Part shown: positions 17,476-25,971 of the stretch, one piece after another
Position numbering within the stretch: position 1 is the first letter of the stretch
Layout of the letters: each line of letters opens with the position of its first letter
NCBI GenBank assembly: GCA_963789885.1
Contig: CAWBNB010000042.1
Span: 62,001 to 126,000 of the forward strand
Origin: DATEDA01 sp963789885
GTDB taxonomy: Bacteria; Pseudomonadota; Gammaproteobacteria; Burkholderiales; SG8-39
Direction of reading: 5' to 3'
Length of the DNA: 64,000 bases
Made by a program: the position numbers and the translations under genes
The notes under the pieces: generated by a model
The model's input: the letters and a program-made list of their open reading frames with translations, nothing else
Told to the model about the DNA's origin: nothing
Databases searched by the model: none

Positions 17476-18456
17476 ATGTCCACTCAGCGCAAACGGTTCA
17501 CGAGGTTTGCCGCCGCGCTCGCCCTGGCCGGCGCCGCGGGTGTCGTCCACGCGCAGGCGTTCCCGTCGCGCCCGATCACGATCGTCATCCCGTTCCCGCC
17601 CGGAGGGATTTCGGACAACAGCACGCGGGTGATCGCGCAGAAGGCGAGCACCGGCCTTGGCCAGCCGATCGTGATCGAGAACCGTCCGGGCGCCGGCGGG
17701 CAGATCGGCGCGGACGCGGTCAAGGGCGCGAAACCCGACGGCCACACGCTCTTCCTTGCGAACATCGGCTCGCACGGCATCAATCAGAGCCTGTACTCCA
17801 AGCTCTCCTACGACCCGACGAAGGACTTCGAGCCGATCACCGTCCTCTTCAGCTCGCCGAACCTCCTCGTCGTGCCGGCGTCGAGCCCGGTGAAGTCGAT
17901 GGCCGAGCTGATCGCGTATGCGAAGACGAAGCCCGGCAAGGCGAGCTACGGCTCGCAGAGCATCGGCAGCGGCGGACATCTCTCGGGCGAGATCGTCAAG
18001 GCGAAGAACGGCCTCGACCTCGTGCACGTGCCGTACAAGGGTTCGGCGCCGGTGCTCACCGACCTCGTCGCCGGACGGATCGACTTCCTGTTCGATCCGA
18101 TCACGACCGCGCTGCCGTTCGTGAAGGACGGGAAGCTGCGCGCGCTGGCGATCACGTCGGACAAGCGGTCACCGCTCGTGCCCGACGTGCCGACGCTCGT
18201 CGAGCTCGGCTTCGTGGGCTACGATGTGAACCCGTGGTTCGGGCTCGCGGCGCCGGCGGGGACGCCGCGCCCGATCATCGATCGGCTCAACGCGGAGTTC
18301 GCCAAGGCGGCGAAGGATCCGGAGGTAGTGAAACGCCTGGCCGACCAGGGCATCGAGGCGATGAGCATGACGCCCGAGCAGTTCGCCGCGTTCATCCGGT
18401 CGGAAACCGCGCGGTGGACCGAGGTGGTGAAGATCTCCGGGGCGAGGGCGGACTAG
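17476..18456 (+). CDS. Bug/TctC-family periplasmic solute-binding protein
   Basis: A 326-residue extracytoplasmic receptor of the tripartite tricarboxylate transporter type. Signal peptide (residues 1-27, ending VHA-QA) then the family opening FPSRPITIVIPFPPGGISDN and the ligand-loop sequence ENRPGAGGQIGADAVKGAKP. Further blocks are NLLVVPASSPVKSMAELIAY, VHVPYKGSAPVLTDLVAGRI and VPDVPTLVELGF. Bug proteins bind carboxylated compounds, often aromatic acids, for uptake. GGGAGG precedes the ATG. It closes the GntR-cupin-monooxygenase-RidA operon and presumably captures the pathway's substrate. No TctA/TctB membrane genes are in the window, as is common for orphan Bug receptors. Confidence 0.9.
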   Translation: MSTQRKRFTRFAAALALAGAAGVVHAQAFPSRPITIVIPFPPGGISDNSTRVIAQKASTGLGQPIVIENRPGAGGQIGADAVKGAKPDGHTLFLANIGSHGINQSLYSKLSYDPTKDFEPITVLFSSPNLLVVPASSPVKSMAELIAYAKTKPGKASYGSQSIGSGGHLSGEIVKAKNGLDLVHVPYKGSAPVLTDLVAGRIDFLFDPITTALPFVKDGKLRALAITSDKRSPLVPDVPTLVELGFVGYDVNPWFGLAAPAGTPRPIIDRLNAEFAKAAKDPEVVKRLADQGIEAMSMTPEQFAAFIRSETARWTEVVKISGARAD

Positions 18457-18496
18457 GACTGGGCCTCGACCGGTGCGAGCCGGTCGGGCCCGGCAG

Positions 18497-19198
18497 TCAC
18501 GATGCGCCCATCGACGCGCCGAGCTGAGGGGGAATGACAACGAGGTGGTTCTCAACGCGCGTTACGCCGGGCGTCCGCTTGGCTGCGAGGGCGATCGCAT
18601 CGCGCTCGAGGGCCGAATTGACCCCGCCCCAGAGATGTACTGCGTCGTCGGCGATGACGACATTGACGTAGTGGAGCGATAGGCCCGCGTCCCCGATCTC
18701 GGCGATGACTGCTTCACGCGTTGGCGGTGCAAGGGGGACCGGTTTCACAGCCTGGCCGGCGCGGGCGACCAGCCCATGCAGTAGATCCGCGCGGGTCACG
18801 ATGCCGACGAGCTTGCCGTTGCGCAACACCGGCACTCGTTTGATGGCCTTTCGCTCGAGGATAATTGCGATCTCTTCGAGCGGGGTGTCCTCGGTCACGG
18901 TGATTGGCTCGCGGGTCATTACGTCGCGCGCAGTGAGGCCGTGGGACTTGAGGTATTGACTCGCCCGATCCTCCGGCGTTTCGAGCAGCTTGAGCCACCA
19001 AGATCGAGGCCGGTCGGTCTCCGATTCTGGCCGCCGCATCAAGTCGCCCTCGCTGACGATACCGATGACGCGTCCGCCGTCGTCGATAACGGGCACGGCA
19101 CTGATGCGGCGCTTGAGAAGTGTCTGAGCGATCGCCCGCACGCTGGTCTCGGGGTCGGCGTAGACGACCTCGGTAGTCATCACATCCTTGGCTTTCAT
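18497..19198 (-). CDS. CBS-pair protein with C-terminal BON domain
   Basis: A 233-residue protein. CBS 1 is MKAKDVMTTEVVYADPETSV with ISAVPVIDDGGRVIGIVSEG. CBS 2 is TARDVMTREPITVTEDTPLE with IKRVPVLRNGKLVGIVTRAD. A BON-like domain follows (LHYVNVVIADDAVHLWGGVN, then TPGVTRVENHLVV). CBS pairs sense adenine nucleotides; BON domains associate with membranes or hydrophobic ligands. ATG 19198 is preferred over an upstream in-frame start because of the GAGGAGAG site and because the CBS domain begins there. It follows the small Cys-rich gene by ~75 bases on the same strand. Such stand-alone CBS-BON proteins are common stress-associated proteins of unknown partner. Confidence 0.85.
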   Translation of the reverse strand: MKAKDVMTTEVVYADPETSVRAIAQTLLKRRISAVPVIDDGGRVIGIVSEGDLMRRPESETDRPRSWWLKLLETPEDRASQYLKSHGLTARDVMTREPITVTEDTPLEEIAIILERKAIKRVPVLRNGKLVGIVTRADLLHGLVARAGQAVKPVPLAPPTREAVIAEIGDAGLSLHYVNVVIADDAVHLWGGVNSALERDAIALAAKRTPGVTRVENHLVVIPPQLGASMGAS

Positions 19199-19272
19199 CA
19201 GCGCTCTCCTCTCATCGGTTATTGGATCGACGCGATCCGCGCCCCGTGGCGGCACCGGCGGCGCCGACTGGG

Positions 19273-19479
19273 TCACGCACGCGGGAATAGCCCAAACACG
19301 TTCCGCACGGGAACCGGCAGCCCCTTATGTCTCAGGTGCTCGGTGATGCGTGCCTCATGCTCTTTGGGCCAGCCGTTCCAATTGTCTTCCCAGCAATTGC
19401 GACAGACTTCGATGTCATACCGCTTGATGCGCCCCGCGACGGGGTTGCGCTGACAGATAAAGCAGGGCTGGCTCTCCAT
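19273..19479 (-). CDS. Small CxxC/CxxC zinc-ribbon-like protein
   Basis: A 68-residue protein with two cysteine pairs, PCFICQRNP near the N-terminus and VCRNCWEDNW in the middle, suggesting a single zinc ribbon. The C-terminus has a basic, aromatic stretch. A strong GGAAGGAG site precedes the ATG. It is upstream of the CBS-BON gene on the same strand, possibly an operon. I do not recognise a characterised family. Confidence 0.65.
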   Translation of the reverse strand: MESQPCFICQRNPVAGRIKRYDIEVCRNCWEDNWNGWPKEHEARITEHLRHKGLPVPVRNVFGLFPRA

Positions 19480-19550
19480 ACTCCTTCCACTCCGACAATC
19501 ACAATGAGCCTCCCCTCACTTCCCGGTTCCTCGCTGCCGGCTACCCGACC

Positions 19551-21326
19551 TCAACTCTCCGCTGCCGGAATCGTCGCGCGCGTAGCGGGTGCGCGAAGGA
19601 AATCGAAATCCACGCCCTTGTCGGCCTGCATGACGCTCTCGAGGAAGAGCTTGCGGTAGCCGCGCGGCGCCGTCGGCGGCGTGACCGGCTTCTCCCCCGC
19701 ACGGCGCGCGAGCTCCCCCGCCGCAACGAGCAAGGTCAACTCGCGCCGCTTCACCGAGAGGCGGATGCGGTCGCCGCTCCGCACGTGTGCGAGCGGGCCG
19801 CCGATCGCCGACTCCGGCGTGACGTGCAGCACGATCGTCCCCGACGCGGTGCCGCTCATCCGCCCGTCGGAGATGCGCACCATGTCCTTCACGCCCGCGC
19901 GCGCGAGCTTCTTCGGGATCGGCAGGTAGCCGGCCTCCGGCATCCCCGGCGCGCCCTTGGGACCGATGTTCTTGAGCACGAGGATGTCGTCTGCCTTGAC
20001 GTCGAGATTGGAGTCATCGAGTCGGCTCGCCAGGTCCTCGGCGTTCTCGAACACGACGGCTCTGCCTTCGTGCTCCATCAGTGCGGGCGAGGCTGCGGAC
20101 TGCTTGATGATCGCGCCGCCCGGCGCGAGGTTGCCCTGGAGCACGGCGATGCCGCCCTGAGGGTAGATCGGCTTCGCGAGCGGGCGCACAACGTCCTGCG
20201 CAAAGCCGGGGCCGGCGCGCTCGATCTCCTCGCCGAGCGTGCGGCCGGTCACGGTCAACGCGTCGAGGCGCAGCAGCGGCTTCAGCTCGCGCAGCAGCGT
20301 GAGCATGCCGCCGGCGTGGTGGAAGTCTTCCATATAGTGCTGGCCGGAGGGCTTGAGGTCGACCAGTACCGGCGTTTCGCGGCCCATGCGATCCAGCGCC
20401 TTCAGATCGATGTCGAAGCCCATGCGCCCGGCGATCGCAGTGAGATGGACGATGCCGTTCGTGGAGCCGCCGATCGCGAGCAGTACCCGCATCGCGTTCT
20501 CGAACGCCGCGGGCGTCAGCACCTTGTCGATCGTGAGCCGCTCGCGGCCGATCTGCACCGCGGTCGCGCCGCTCAGCTCGGCGACGCGAATGCGGTCGGC
20601 AGTCGTCGCGGGTGGCGACGCGCCGCCAGGCACGGTCATCCCGAGCGCCTCCGCGATGCACGCCATCGTGCTCGCCGTGCCCATTACCGAACAGGTCCCT
20701 ACGCTCGCGACGAGCTGGTTGTTGACGTCGGCGATCTCCTGCTCGTCGATCTCCTCGGCGCGATAGCGACCCCAGTAGCGGCGGCAGTCGGTGCACGCGC
20801 CGACCCGCTCGCTGCGATGCGAGCCGGTGAGCATCGACCCGGTGACGAGCTGGACCGCCGGAATGCCGGCCGAGGCCGCGCCCATCAGCTGCGCCGGCAC
20901 GGTCTTGTCGCAACCCCCGATCAGCACCACCGCGTCCATCGGCTGCGCCCGGATCATCTCCTCGGTGTCGATCGACATCAGGTTGCGCATGTACATGCTG
21001 GTCGGATGCGCGAAGCTTTCGTGGATCGAGATCGTCGGGAAGTCCATCGGCAGACCGCCCGCGAGCATGACGCCGCGCTTGACGGCCTCGACCAGCTGCG
21101 GCGCGTTGCCGTGGCACGGGTTGAATGCGCTGCCGGTGTTGGCGATGCCGACGACCGGCCGGTCGAGCGCCTGGTCGGAGTAGCCGGCACCCTTGATGAA
21201 GGCCTTGCGCAGGAAGAGCGAGAAGTCCCGGTCGCCGTAGCTCGTCAGCCCCTTGCGCAGGCCCGTTGACTCCTCCGCGGAAGACGCGGACGGCGGCGTG
21301 GTTCGGCTCGGCTCTTTCTTGGGCAT
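19551..21326 (-). CDS. IlvD/Edd-family dehydratase (dihydroxy-acid or sugar-acid dehydratase)
   Basis: A 591-residue iron-sulfur dehydratase. Family blocks: PVVGIANTGSAFNPCHGNAP, the cluster-binding GGCDKTVPAQLMGA, and a second Cys pair region with GTCSVMGTASTMACIAEALG. Also present are GGSTNGIVHLTAIA, GQHYMEDFHHAGG and RISDGRMSGTASGTIVLHV. These enzymes dehydrate 2,3-dihydroxy acids to 2-keto acids. One member makes branched-chain amino acids; others act on arabonate, xylonate or galactonate. The SxxFNPCHGN form and the catabolic context suggest a sugar-acid-type role rather than biosynthesis, but I cannot exclude IlvD. It diverges, with only 47 bases between, from the fumarase-beta-like operon, implying a shared regulatory region. 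Confidence 0.85.
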   Translation of the reverse strand: MPKKEPSRTTPPSASSAEESTGLRKGLTSYGDRDFSLFLRKAFIKGAGYSDQALDRPVVGIANTGSAFNPCHGNAPQLVEAVKRGVMLAGGLPMDFPTISIHESFAHPTSMYMRNLMSIDTEEMIRAQPMDAVVLIGGCDKTVPAQLMGAASAGIPAVQLVTGSMLTGSHRSERVGACTDCRRYWGRYRAEEIDEQEIADVNNQLVASVGTCSVMGTASTMACIAEALGMTVPGGASPPATTADRIRVAELSGATAVQIGRERLTIDKVLTPAAFENAMRVLLAIGGSTNGIVHLTAIAGRMGFDIDLKALDRMGRETPVLVDLKPSGQHYMEDFHHAGGMLTLLRELKPLLRLDALTVTGRTLGEEIERAGPGFAQDVVRPLAKPIYPQGGIAVLQGNLAPGGAIIKQSAASPALMEHEGRAVVFENAEDLASRLDDSNLDVKADDILVLKNIGPKGAPGMPEAGYLPIPKKLARAGVKDMVRISDGRMSGTASGTIVLHVTPESAIGGPLAHVRSGDRIRLSVKRRELTLLVAAGELARRAGEKPVTPPTAPRGYRKLFLESVMQADKGVDFDFLRAPATRATIPAAES

Positions 21327-21373
21327 GGGGCGGGCCTCGATGCGTGGGTGCCCATGGATGATAATCTCTCCGC

Positions 21374-21988
21374 ATGGCCCACAGCGATTTCTCGACCCCG
21401 GTCACCGAAGCGCAGGTGCGGACCTTGCGCGTCGGCGACACGGTGACGCTGAACGGCACGCTGTACGGCATCCGCGACGCGACCCAGATCCACATGTTCG
21501 ACCGCGGCCGGCGCACGCGTTTCGATCTCGCCGGCCACGCGGTGATCCACACCGCGCCGAACGTCCGGAAGGTGCCCGCCTCGGCCGAACATCCGACCGG
21601 CTACGCGCCGGTGTGCATCGGCACCACCACGAGCTCACGCATGGAGCGCTTCTCGCGGCCGCTGATGACCGAGTACGGCGTGCGCATCATCATCGGCAAG
21701 GGCGGGCTCGGACCGGCGTCGCTCGATGCGTTCCGCGATCTCGGCGGCGTCTATCTCGCGATCATCGGCGGGACGGCTGCGCTCGAGACCACCTGGGTCG
21801 AGGCGATCGAGGACGTCGACCTCGACGATCTCAACCCGGAGAGCCTCTGGAAGTTCCGCGTCAAGGGCTTTGGGCCGTTGCTCGTCGGGATGGACAGCCA
21901 CGGCGGAAGCCTGTACCGGGACGTCGATTCGAGCTCGCGGGCGAAGCGGGACGCCGTGCTCGCTTCGCTCGGGGTCAAGGATCGGTGA
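21374..21988 (+). CDS. Class I fumarase / tartrate dehydratase beta-subunit-like protein, no alpha subunit nearby
   Basis: A 204-residue protein matching the swivelling beta domain (TtdB/FumA C-terminal part) of class I iron-sulfur hydratases. Matching blocks are LRVGDTVTLNGTLYGIRDAT, GHAVIHTAPNVRKV, GTTTSSRME, VRIIIGKGGLG and GGVYLAIIGGTAAL, ending with FGPLLVGMDSHGGSLYRDV. The catalytic [4Fe-4S] cluster of the known enzymes sits in the alpha part, which is absent from the neighbourhood. The stop overlaps the GTG of the flavoprotein gene (GTGA), so translation is coupled. Either the alpha subunit is encoded elsewhere or this is a stand-alone beta-like protein with another role. Confidence 0.8.
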   Translation: MAHSDFSTPVTEAQVRTLRVGDTVTLNGTLYGIRDATQIHMFDRGRRTRFDLAGHAVIHTAPNVRKVPASAEHPTGYAPVCIGTTTSSRMERFSRPLMTEYGVRIIIGKGGLGPASLDAFRDLGGVYLAIIGGTAALETTWVEAIEDVDLDDLNPESLWKFRVKGFGPLLVGMDSHGGSLYRDVDSSSRAKRDAVLASLGVKDR

Positions 21989-23712
21989 GCGGCTTGCAGG
22001 AAGTCCGGACCGATCTCCTCATCCTCGGCTCCGGCGGCGCCGGCCTCTTCGCCGCACTCCACGCCCACGCCGCGGACCCCAAGCTCGACATCACGATCGC
22101 GGTGAAGGGCCTCCTCGGCAAGTGCGGCTGCACGCGCATGGTCCAGGGCGGCTACAACGTCGCGCTCGCCGCCGGCGACTCGGTCGAGCGCCACTTCATG
22201 GACACGATCCAAGGCGGCGCGTGGCTGCCGCACCAGGAGCTCGCCTGGAAGCTCGTGACCGGCGCGGTGGAGCGCATCCACGAGCTCGAGAACGAGCTCG
22301 GCTGCTTCTTCGACCGCAACCCCGACGGGACGATCCACCAGAAGGCGTTCGCCGGCCAGACCTTCGACCGCACGGTGCACAAGGGTGATCTCACCGGCAT
22401 CGAGATCATCAATCGCCTCGCCGAGCAGGTCTGGGCCCGCGGCATCCGGCGGCTCGAGGAGCACCGCGCGATCGAGCTCGTGCGGACGCGCCGTGGCGAC
22501 CGGATCGCGGGTGTGCTGCTCGTCGACATGCGGACGGGCGAGTTCGTGCTCGCGCGCGCCCGCGCGGTCGTGCTCGCGACCGGCGGCGGCCCGACGATGT
22601 ACAAGTACCACACGCCCTCCGGCGACAAGGCCTGCGACGGCCTCGCAATGGCGCTGCGCTCGGGGCTGCCGCTCCGTGACATGGAGATGGTGCAGTTCCA
22701 TCCAACCGGCCTCCTCGCCGGGCCGCACACCCGGATGACCGGCACGGTCATCGAGGAGGGCCTGCGCGGCGCCGGCGGCTACCTCCTCGATGGCGCGGGC
22801 GAGCGGTTCATGGCGCGCTACGACCCCCGCGGCGAACGGGCGACGCGCGACATCGTTTCGCGCGCGATGTTCACCGAGATGCGCAAGGGGAACACCACGC
22901 CGCACGGCGGCCTCTACATCGCGATGGCCCACCTCGGCCCGGAGAACGTCCGCGTGCAGTTCAAGGGCATGGTCGAGCGCTGCGCCGACTGCGGGTTCGA
23001 TCTCGCCGGCGGGCGCGTCGAGGTGGTGCCGACCGCGCACTACATGATGGGCGGCGTGGAGTTCGGCGTCGACTGCACGACCGCGCTCGCGGGCCTCTTC
23101 GCGGCGGGCGAGGACACCGGCGGCGTGCACGGCGCGAACCGACTCGGCGGGAACGGCGTTGCGAACTCCACGGTCTTCGGCGGCATCGCGGGCGAGTCGG
23201 TGTCCGCGTGGCTCGCTGCGGGCGCTGACCTCTCCGAGCCCGATTCCGAGGCGATCGAGCGTGCGCGCGCGGCAGCGCTCGCGCCCTTCGGCCGGCCGGC
23301 AGGCGACCTCAACACGATTCGCGAGGCGCTCTACGACCTGATGTGGAACGACGTCGGCATCCTGCGCGATGCCGCCGGACTGCGGCGTGCCCTGGGATCG
23401 CTCGGCGAGCTGCATGCGGAGCTCGCGCGGACCGGCCTCGCGGACCCGACCCGCGCCTTCAACCTCACGTGGCACGACTGGCTCAACCTCGACAGCCTGC
23501 TCGCGGTGAGCAAGGCGATTGCGCACGCGGCGCTCGCTCGCGAGGACTCGTGCGGCGCGCACTACCGCGAGGACTTTCCGCGCAGCGCCGATCCCGCCGC
23601 CGCGGCGTTCACGCGGATCCGCCAGCGGGGGGACGGGTTCGCGCTCGAGTTCGTCCCGGTCGAGTTCACCCGTGTGCGGCCGGGCGAGAGCCTGCTGAAG
23701 GCGGCGGCATGA
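21985..23712 (+). CDS. FrdA/SdhA-like FAD flavoprotein
   Basis: A 575-residue flavoprotein of the succinate dehydrogenase/fumarate reductase/L-aspartate oxidase family. Dinucleotide-binding start DLLILGSGGAGLFAALHAHA; GGYNVALAAGDSVERHFMDT; LATGGGPTMYKYHTPSGDKA; active-site region MVQFHPTGLL; EEGLRGAGGYLLDGAGERFM; and GLFAAGEDTGGVHGANRLGG. No FeS (SdhB) or membrane-anchor subunit follows, so electrons would have to go to oxygen, to a quinone by itself, or to another partner. It overlaps the preceding fumarase-beta-like gene (GTGA) and the following ThDP enzyme gene (ATGA). Such tight coupling argues for a shared pathway on a dicarboxylic acid. The name fumarate reductase would go beyond the evidence. 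Confidence 0.85.
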   Translation: MSGLQEVRTDLLILGSGGAGLFAALHAHAADPKLDITIAVKGLLGKCGCTRMVQGGYNVALAAGDSVERHFMDTIQGGAWLPHQELAWKLVTGAVERIHELENELGCFFDRNPDGTIHQKAFAGQTFDRTVHKGDLTGIEIINRLAEQVWARGIRRLEEHRAIELVRTRRGDRIAGVLLVDMRTGEFVLARARAVVLATGGGPTMYKYHTPSGDKACDGLAMALRSGLPLRDMEMVQFHPTGLLAGPHTRMTGTVIEEGLRGAGGYLLDGAGERFMARYDPRGERATRDIVSRAMFTEMRKGNTTPHGGLYIAMAHLGPENVRVQFKGMVERCADCGFDLAGGRVEVVPTAHYMMGGVEFGVDCTTALAGLFAAGEDTGGVHGANRLGGNGVANSTVFGGIAGESVSAWLAAGADLSEPDSEAIERARAAALAPFGRPAGDLNTIREALYDLMWNDVGILRDAAGLRRALGSLGELHAELARTGLADPTRAFNLTWHDWLNLDSLLAVSKAIAHAALAREDSCGAHYREDFPRSADPAAAAFTRIRQRGDGFALEFVPVEFTRVRPGESLLKAAA

Positions 23713-25358
23713 GTCACCCGGCGAGGGGCATGAATCGCGGCGCGGACATCGTCGCGCGGACGCTGGTGCGCGCCGGCGTGAAGCGCGTCTTCACGCTCTC
23801 CGGCAATCATGTGATGTCGATCTTCGACGCGGCGCCGGCGGCGGGTCTCGATCTCGTGCACGTCCGCCACGAAGCCGCCGCCGTGCACATGGCCGACGCC
23901 TGGGCGCGGTTCACGGGCGAGGTCGGCGTCGCGCTCGCGACCGGCGGCCCCGGGCACGCGAACGCGGTGCCGGCGCTCTATACCGCGCTCGCTTCGGAGT
24001 CGCCGGTCGTGCTGCTGAGCGGGCATTCGCCGCTCGACGAGACGGGACGCGGCGCGTTCCAGGAGATGCGCCAGGTCGATCTCGCGGCGCCGCTCGCAAA
24101 GGCGTCGTGGGCAGTGAGGTCGGCGTCCGAGCTCGCCCAGGACGTCGCGCGCGCCATGCGCATCGCCGCGAGCGGGCGGCCGGGGCCGGTGCACCTCAGT
24201 CTGCCGTCGGACGCGCTCGATGCCACGGTGGCCGATTCCGCGCTGCCCGATCCCGACGCGTTCACCGCGCCGCCCGCGGCGCTCGCACCGGCCGCGGCGG
24301 AAGCGGTGCTCGGCGAGCTCGCGCGCGCGACGCGTCCGGTCATCCTCGTCGCGCCGACGCTGCTCCGCGGGCCGGGCCGCGACGCGGCGAGCCGGCTCGC
24401 CACCGCTGCGCGCGTTCCGCTCGCCGGGATGGACAGCCCGCGGGGTCTCGCCGAGCCCGCGCTCGGCGCGCTCGCGGAGATGCTGCCGCAGGCGGACCTG
24501 ATCGTGCTCCTCGGCAAGCCCCTCGATTTCACGCTCAAGTTCGGCCGCCCGCCGGTGATCGCACCAGGTTGCCGCTTCGTGCAGGTCGACCCCGATCCCG
24601 CGATGCTCGAACGCACGTCGCGGGAGGTCGGCGCGCGGCTCGCGTTCGGCACGGTCGCCGACGCGGCCGTTGCGGCGGTGGCGCTCGCCGGACTGGCGGC
24701 GAAGCGCACGTGGCCGAAGAGCGGCTGGTTCGACGAGGTGACCGCGGCGATCGCTTACCGCCCGTCGGCCTGGGCGGCCGTCTCCTCCGCTGGCGATGGC
24801 CGGGTGCATCCGGTAGAGGTGTGCCGGGCGGTGCAGCGAGTCCTCGACCGCAATAGCGACGCCGTGCTGATCTCCGACGGCGGCGAGTTCGGGCAATGGG
24901 CACAGGCGTGTCTCACCGCCCGCCGCCGGACCACCAACGGCCCGGCCGGCGCGATCGGCGCGGCCGTGCCGTTCGCCGTGGCGGCGAAGCTGGCGTTCCC
25001 CGCCGCCCCGGTCGTGGCGATGTCGGGCGATGGCTCGTTCGGTTTCCATATGGGCGAGTACGACACGGCGGTCAGGCGCGGTGCAGCCTTCATTGCGGTC
25101 GTCGGCAACGATGCGCGCTGGAACGCCGAGCGCCAGATCCAGATCAAGGCGTATGGGCCCGAGCGCGCGATCGGTTGCGAGCTGCTCCCGACGCGCTACG
25201 ATCTCGTTGCCGCGGCGCTCGGCGGCCACGGCGAGCACGTGACGCGGGCGGCGGATCTCGCCGGCGCGCTCGATCGCGCGGCCGCGTCGCAGCGCCCGGC
25301 GTGCGTGAACGTCGCGATCGAGGGCCTGGCCGCGCCGGACCTGTCGCGCAGGCGGTGA
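23709..25358 (+). CDS. Thiamine-diphosphate-dependent enzyme (acetolactate synthase/decarboxylase family)
   Basis: A 549-residue ThDP enzyme with the three standard domains. The N-terminal Pyr domain has VKRVFTLSGNHVMSIFDAAP, the activating Glu in LVHVRHEAAAVHMADAWAR, and GVALATGGPGHANAVPALYT. A central TPP-M Rossmann-like domain follows. The PP domain carries the ThDP/Mg motif AMSGDGSFGFHMGEYDTAVR ending in VVGNDARWN. It resembles acetolactate-synthase-like and oxalyl/benzoylformate-decarboxylase-like proteins; a catalytic subunit without the small regulatory subunit suggests a catabolic decarboxylase or lyase. ATG 23709 overlaps the flavoprotein stop. The substrate is probably a 2-keto acid produced by the upstream enzymes (inference). 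Confidence 0.82.
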   Translation: MSHPARGMNRGADIVARTLVRAGVKRVFTLSGNHVMSIFDAAPAAGLDLVHVRHEAAAVHMADAWARFTGEVGVALATGGPGHANAVPALYTALASESPVVLLSGHSPLDETGRGAFQEMRQVDLAAPLAKASWAVRSASELAQDVARAMRIAASGRPGPVHLSLPSDALDATVADSALPDPDAFTAPPAALAPAAAEAVLGELARATRPVILVAPTLLRGPGRDAASRLATAARVPLAGMDSPRGLAEPALGALAEMLPQADLIVLLGKPLDFTLKFGRPPVIAPGCRFVQVDPDPAMLERTSREVGARLAFGTVADAAVAAVALAGLAAKRTWPKSGWFDEVTAAIAYRPSAWAAVSSAGDGRVHPVEVCRAVQRVLDRNSDAVLISDGGEFGQWAQACLTARRRTTNGPAGAIGAAVPFAVAAKLAFPAAPVVAMSGDGSFGFHMGEYDTAVRRGAAFIAVVGNDARWNAERQIQIKAYGPERAIGCELLPTRYDLVAAALGGHGEHVTRAADLAGALDRAAASQRPACVNVAIEGLAAPDLSRRR

Positions 25359-25371
25359 AGGAGGGGATGCC

Positions 25372-25947
25372 ATGAAACGACTTGCAGCGGCCCTGATCGG
25401 CGTCGCGCTCGCGTCGGCCGCGCTCGCCGCGGAAGTCGCCGGCGTGAAGCTCGACGACAAGGTGCAGATCGCGCCGAACACGCCGGAGCTCGTGCTGAAC
25501 GGCGCCGGCATCCGCACGCGCTTCTTCGTGAAGGTGTACGTGGGGGCGCTCTATCTCCCCGAGAAGAAGACCGCGGCGGCGGACGTGCTCGCGCTCGACG
25601 GCGCGAAACGGATGTCGCTCTCGATGCTGCGCGACCTGACGGCGCAGCAGCTGACCGACGCGCTGAACGAAGGTTTCGCGGCCAACAACCCGCCGGCCGA
25701 CCAGGAGCGCTACAAGGGCCAGCTCGCGGAGCTGCTCGCGGTGATGACCACACTCGGGCAGGCCAAGAGCGGCGAGGTCGTCGCGCTCGACTTCGTGCCC
25801 GGCTCGGGCACCCGCGTGCTGGTGAACGGGGCGCCGAAGGGCAAGCCGATCCCCGACGAGGGCTTCTACCGCGCGATCCTGAAGATCTGGCTCGGGGACA
25901 AGCCAGTGGACGCGGACCTCAAGCGCGGCCTGCTGGGCCAGGGCTAG
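25372..25947 (+). CDS. Exported chalcone-isomerase-like protein
   Basis: A 191-residue protein. A signal peptide (MKRLAAALIGVALASAALAA) is followed by a chalcone-isomerase-like domain: LVLNGAGIRTRFFVKVYVGA, LYLPEKKTAAADVLALDGAK, and IPDEGFYRAILKIWLGDKPV at the C-terminus. Bacterial CHI-like proteins are periplasmic and generally lack flavonoid isomerase activity; some bind lipids or fatty acids. GGAGGGG precedes the start. The gene follows the ThDP gene by 13 bases and could be the last gene of that operon or merely adjacent to it. Function is not established. Confidence 0.75.
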   Translation: MKRLAAALIGVALASAALAAEVAGVKLDDKVQIAPNTPELVLNGAGIRTRFFVKVYVGALYLPEKKTAAADVLALDGAKRMSLSMLRDLTAQQLTDALNEGFAANNPPADQERYKGQLAELLAVMTTLGQAKSGEVVALDFVPGSGTRVLVNGAPKGKPIPDEGFYRAILKIWLGDKPVDADLKRGLLGQG

Positions 25948-25971
25948 TCCGCTGCTGCCGCTTCCAGCGCG

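Noticed and set aside
19785..21269. A 494-codon frame antisense to the IlvD/Edd dehydratase
   Set aside because: Mirror of a GC-biased gene; the dehydratase motifs on the other strand are unambiguous.
21374..21988. Calling the beta-like protein a functional fumarase
   Set aside because: The cluster-binding alpha subunit is not encoded nearby, so activity cannot be claimed.
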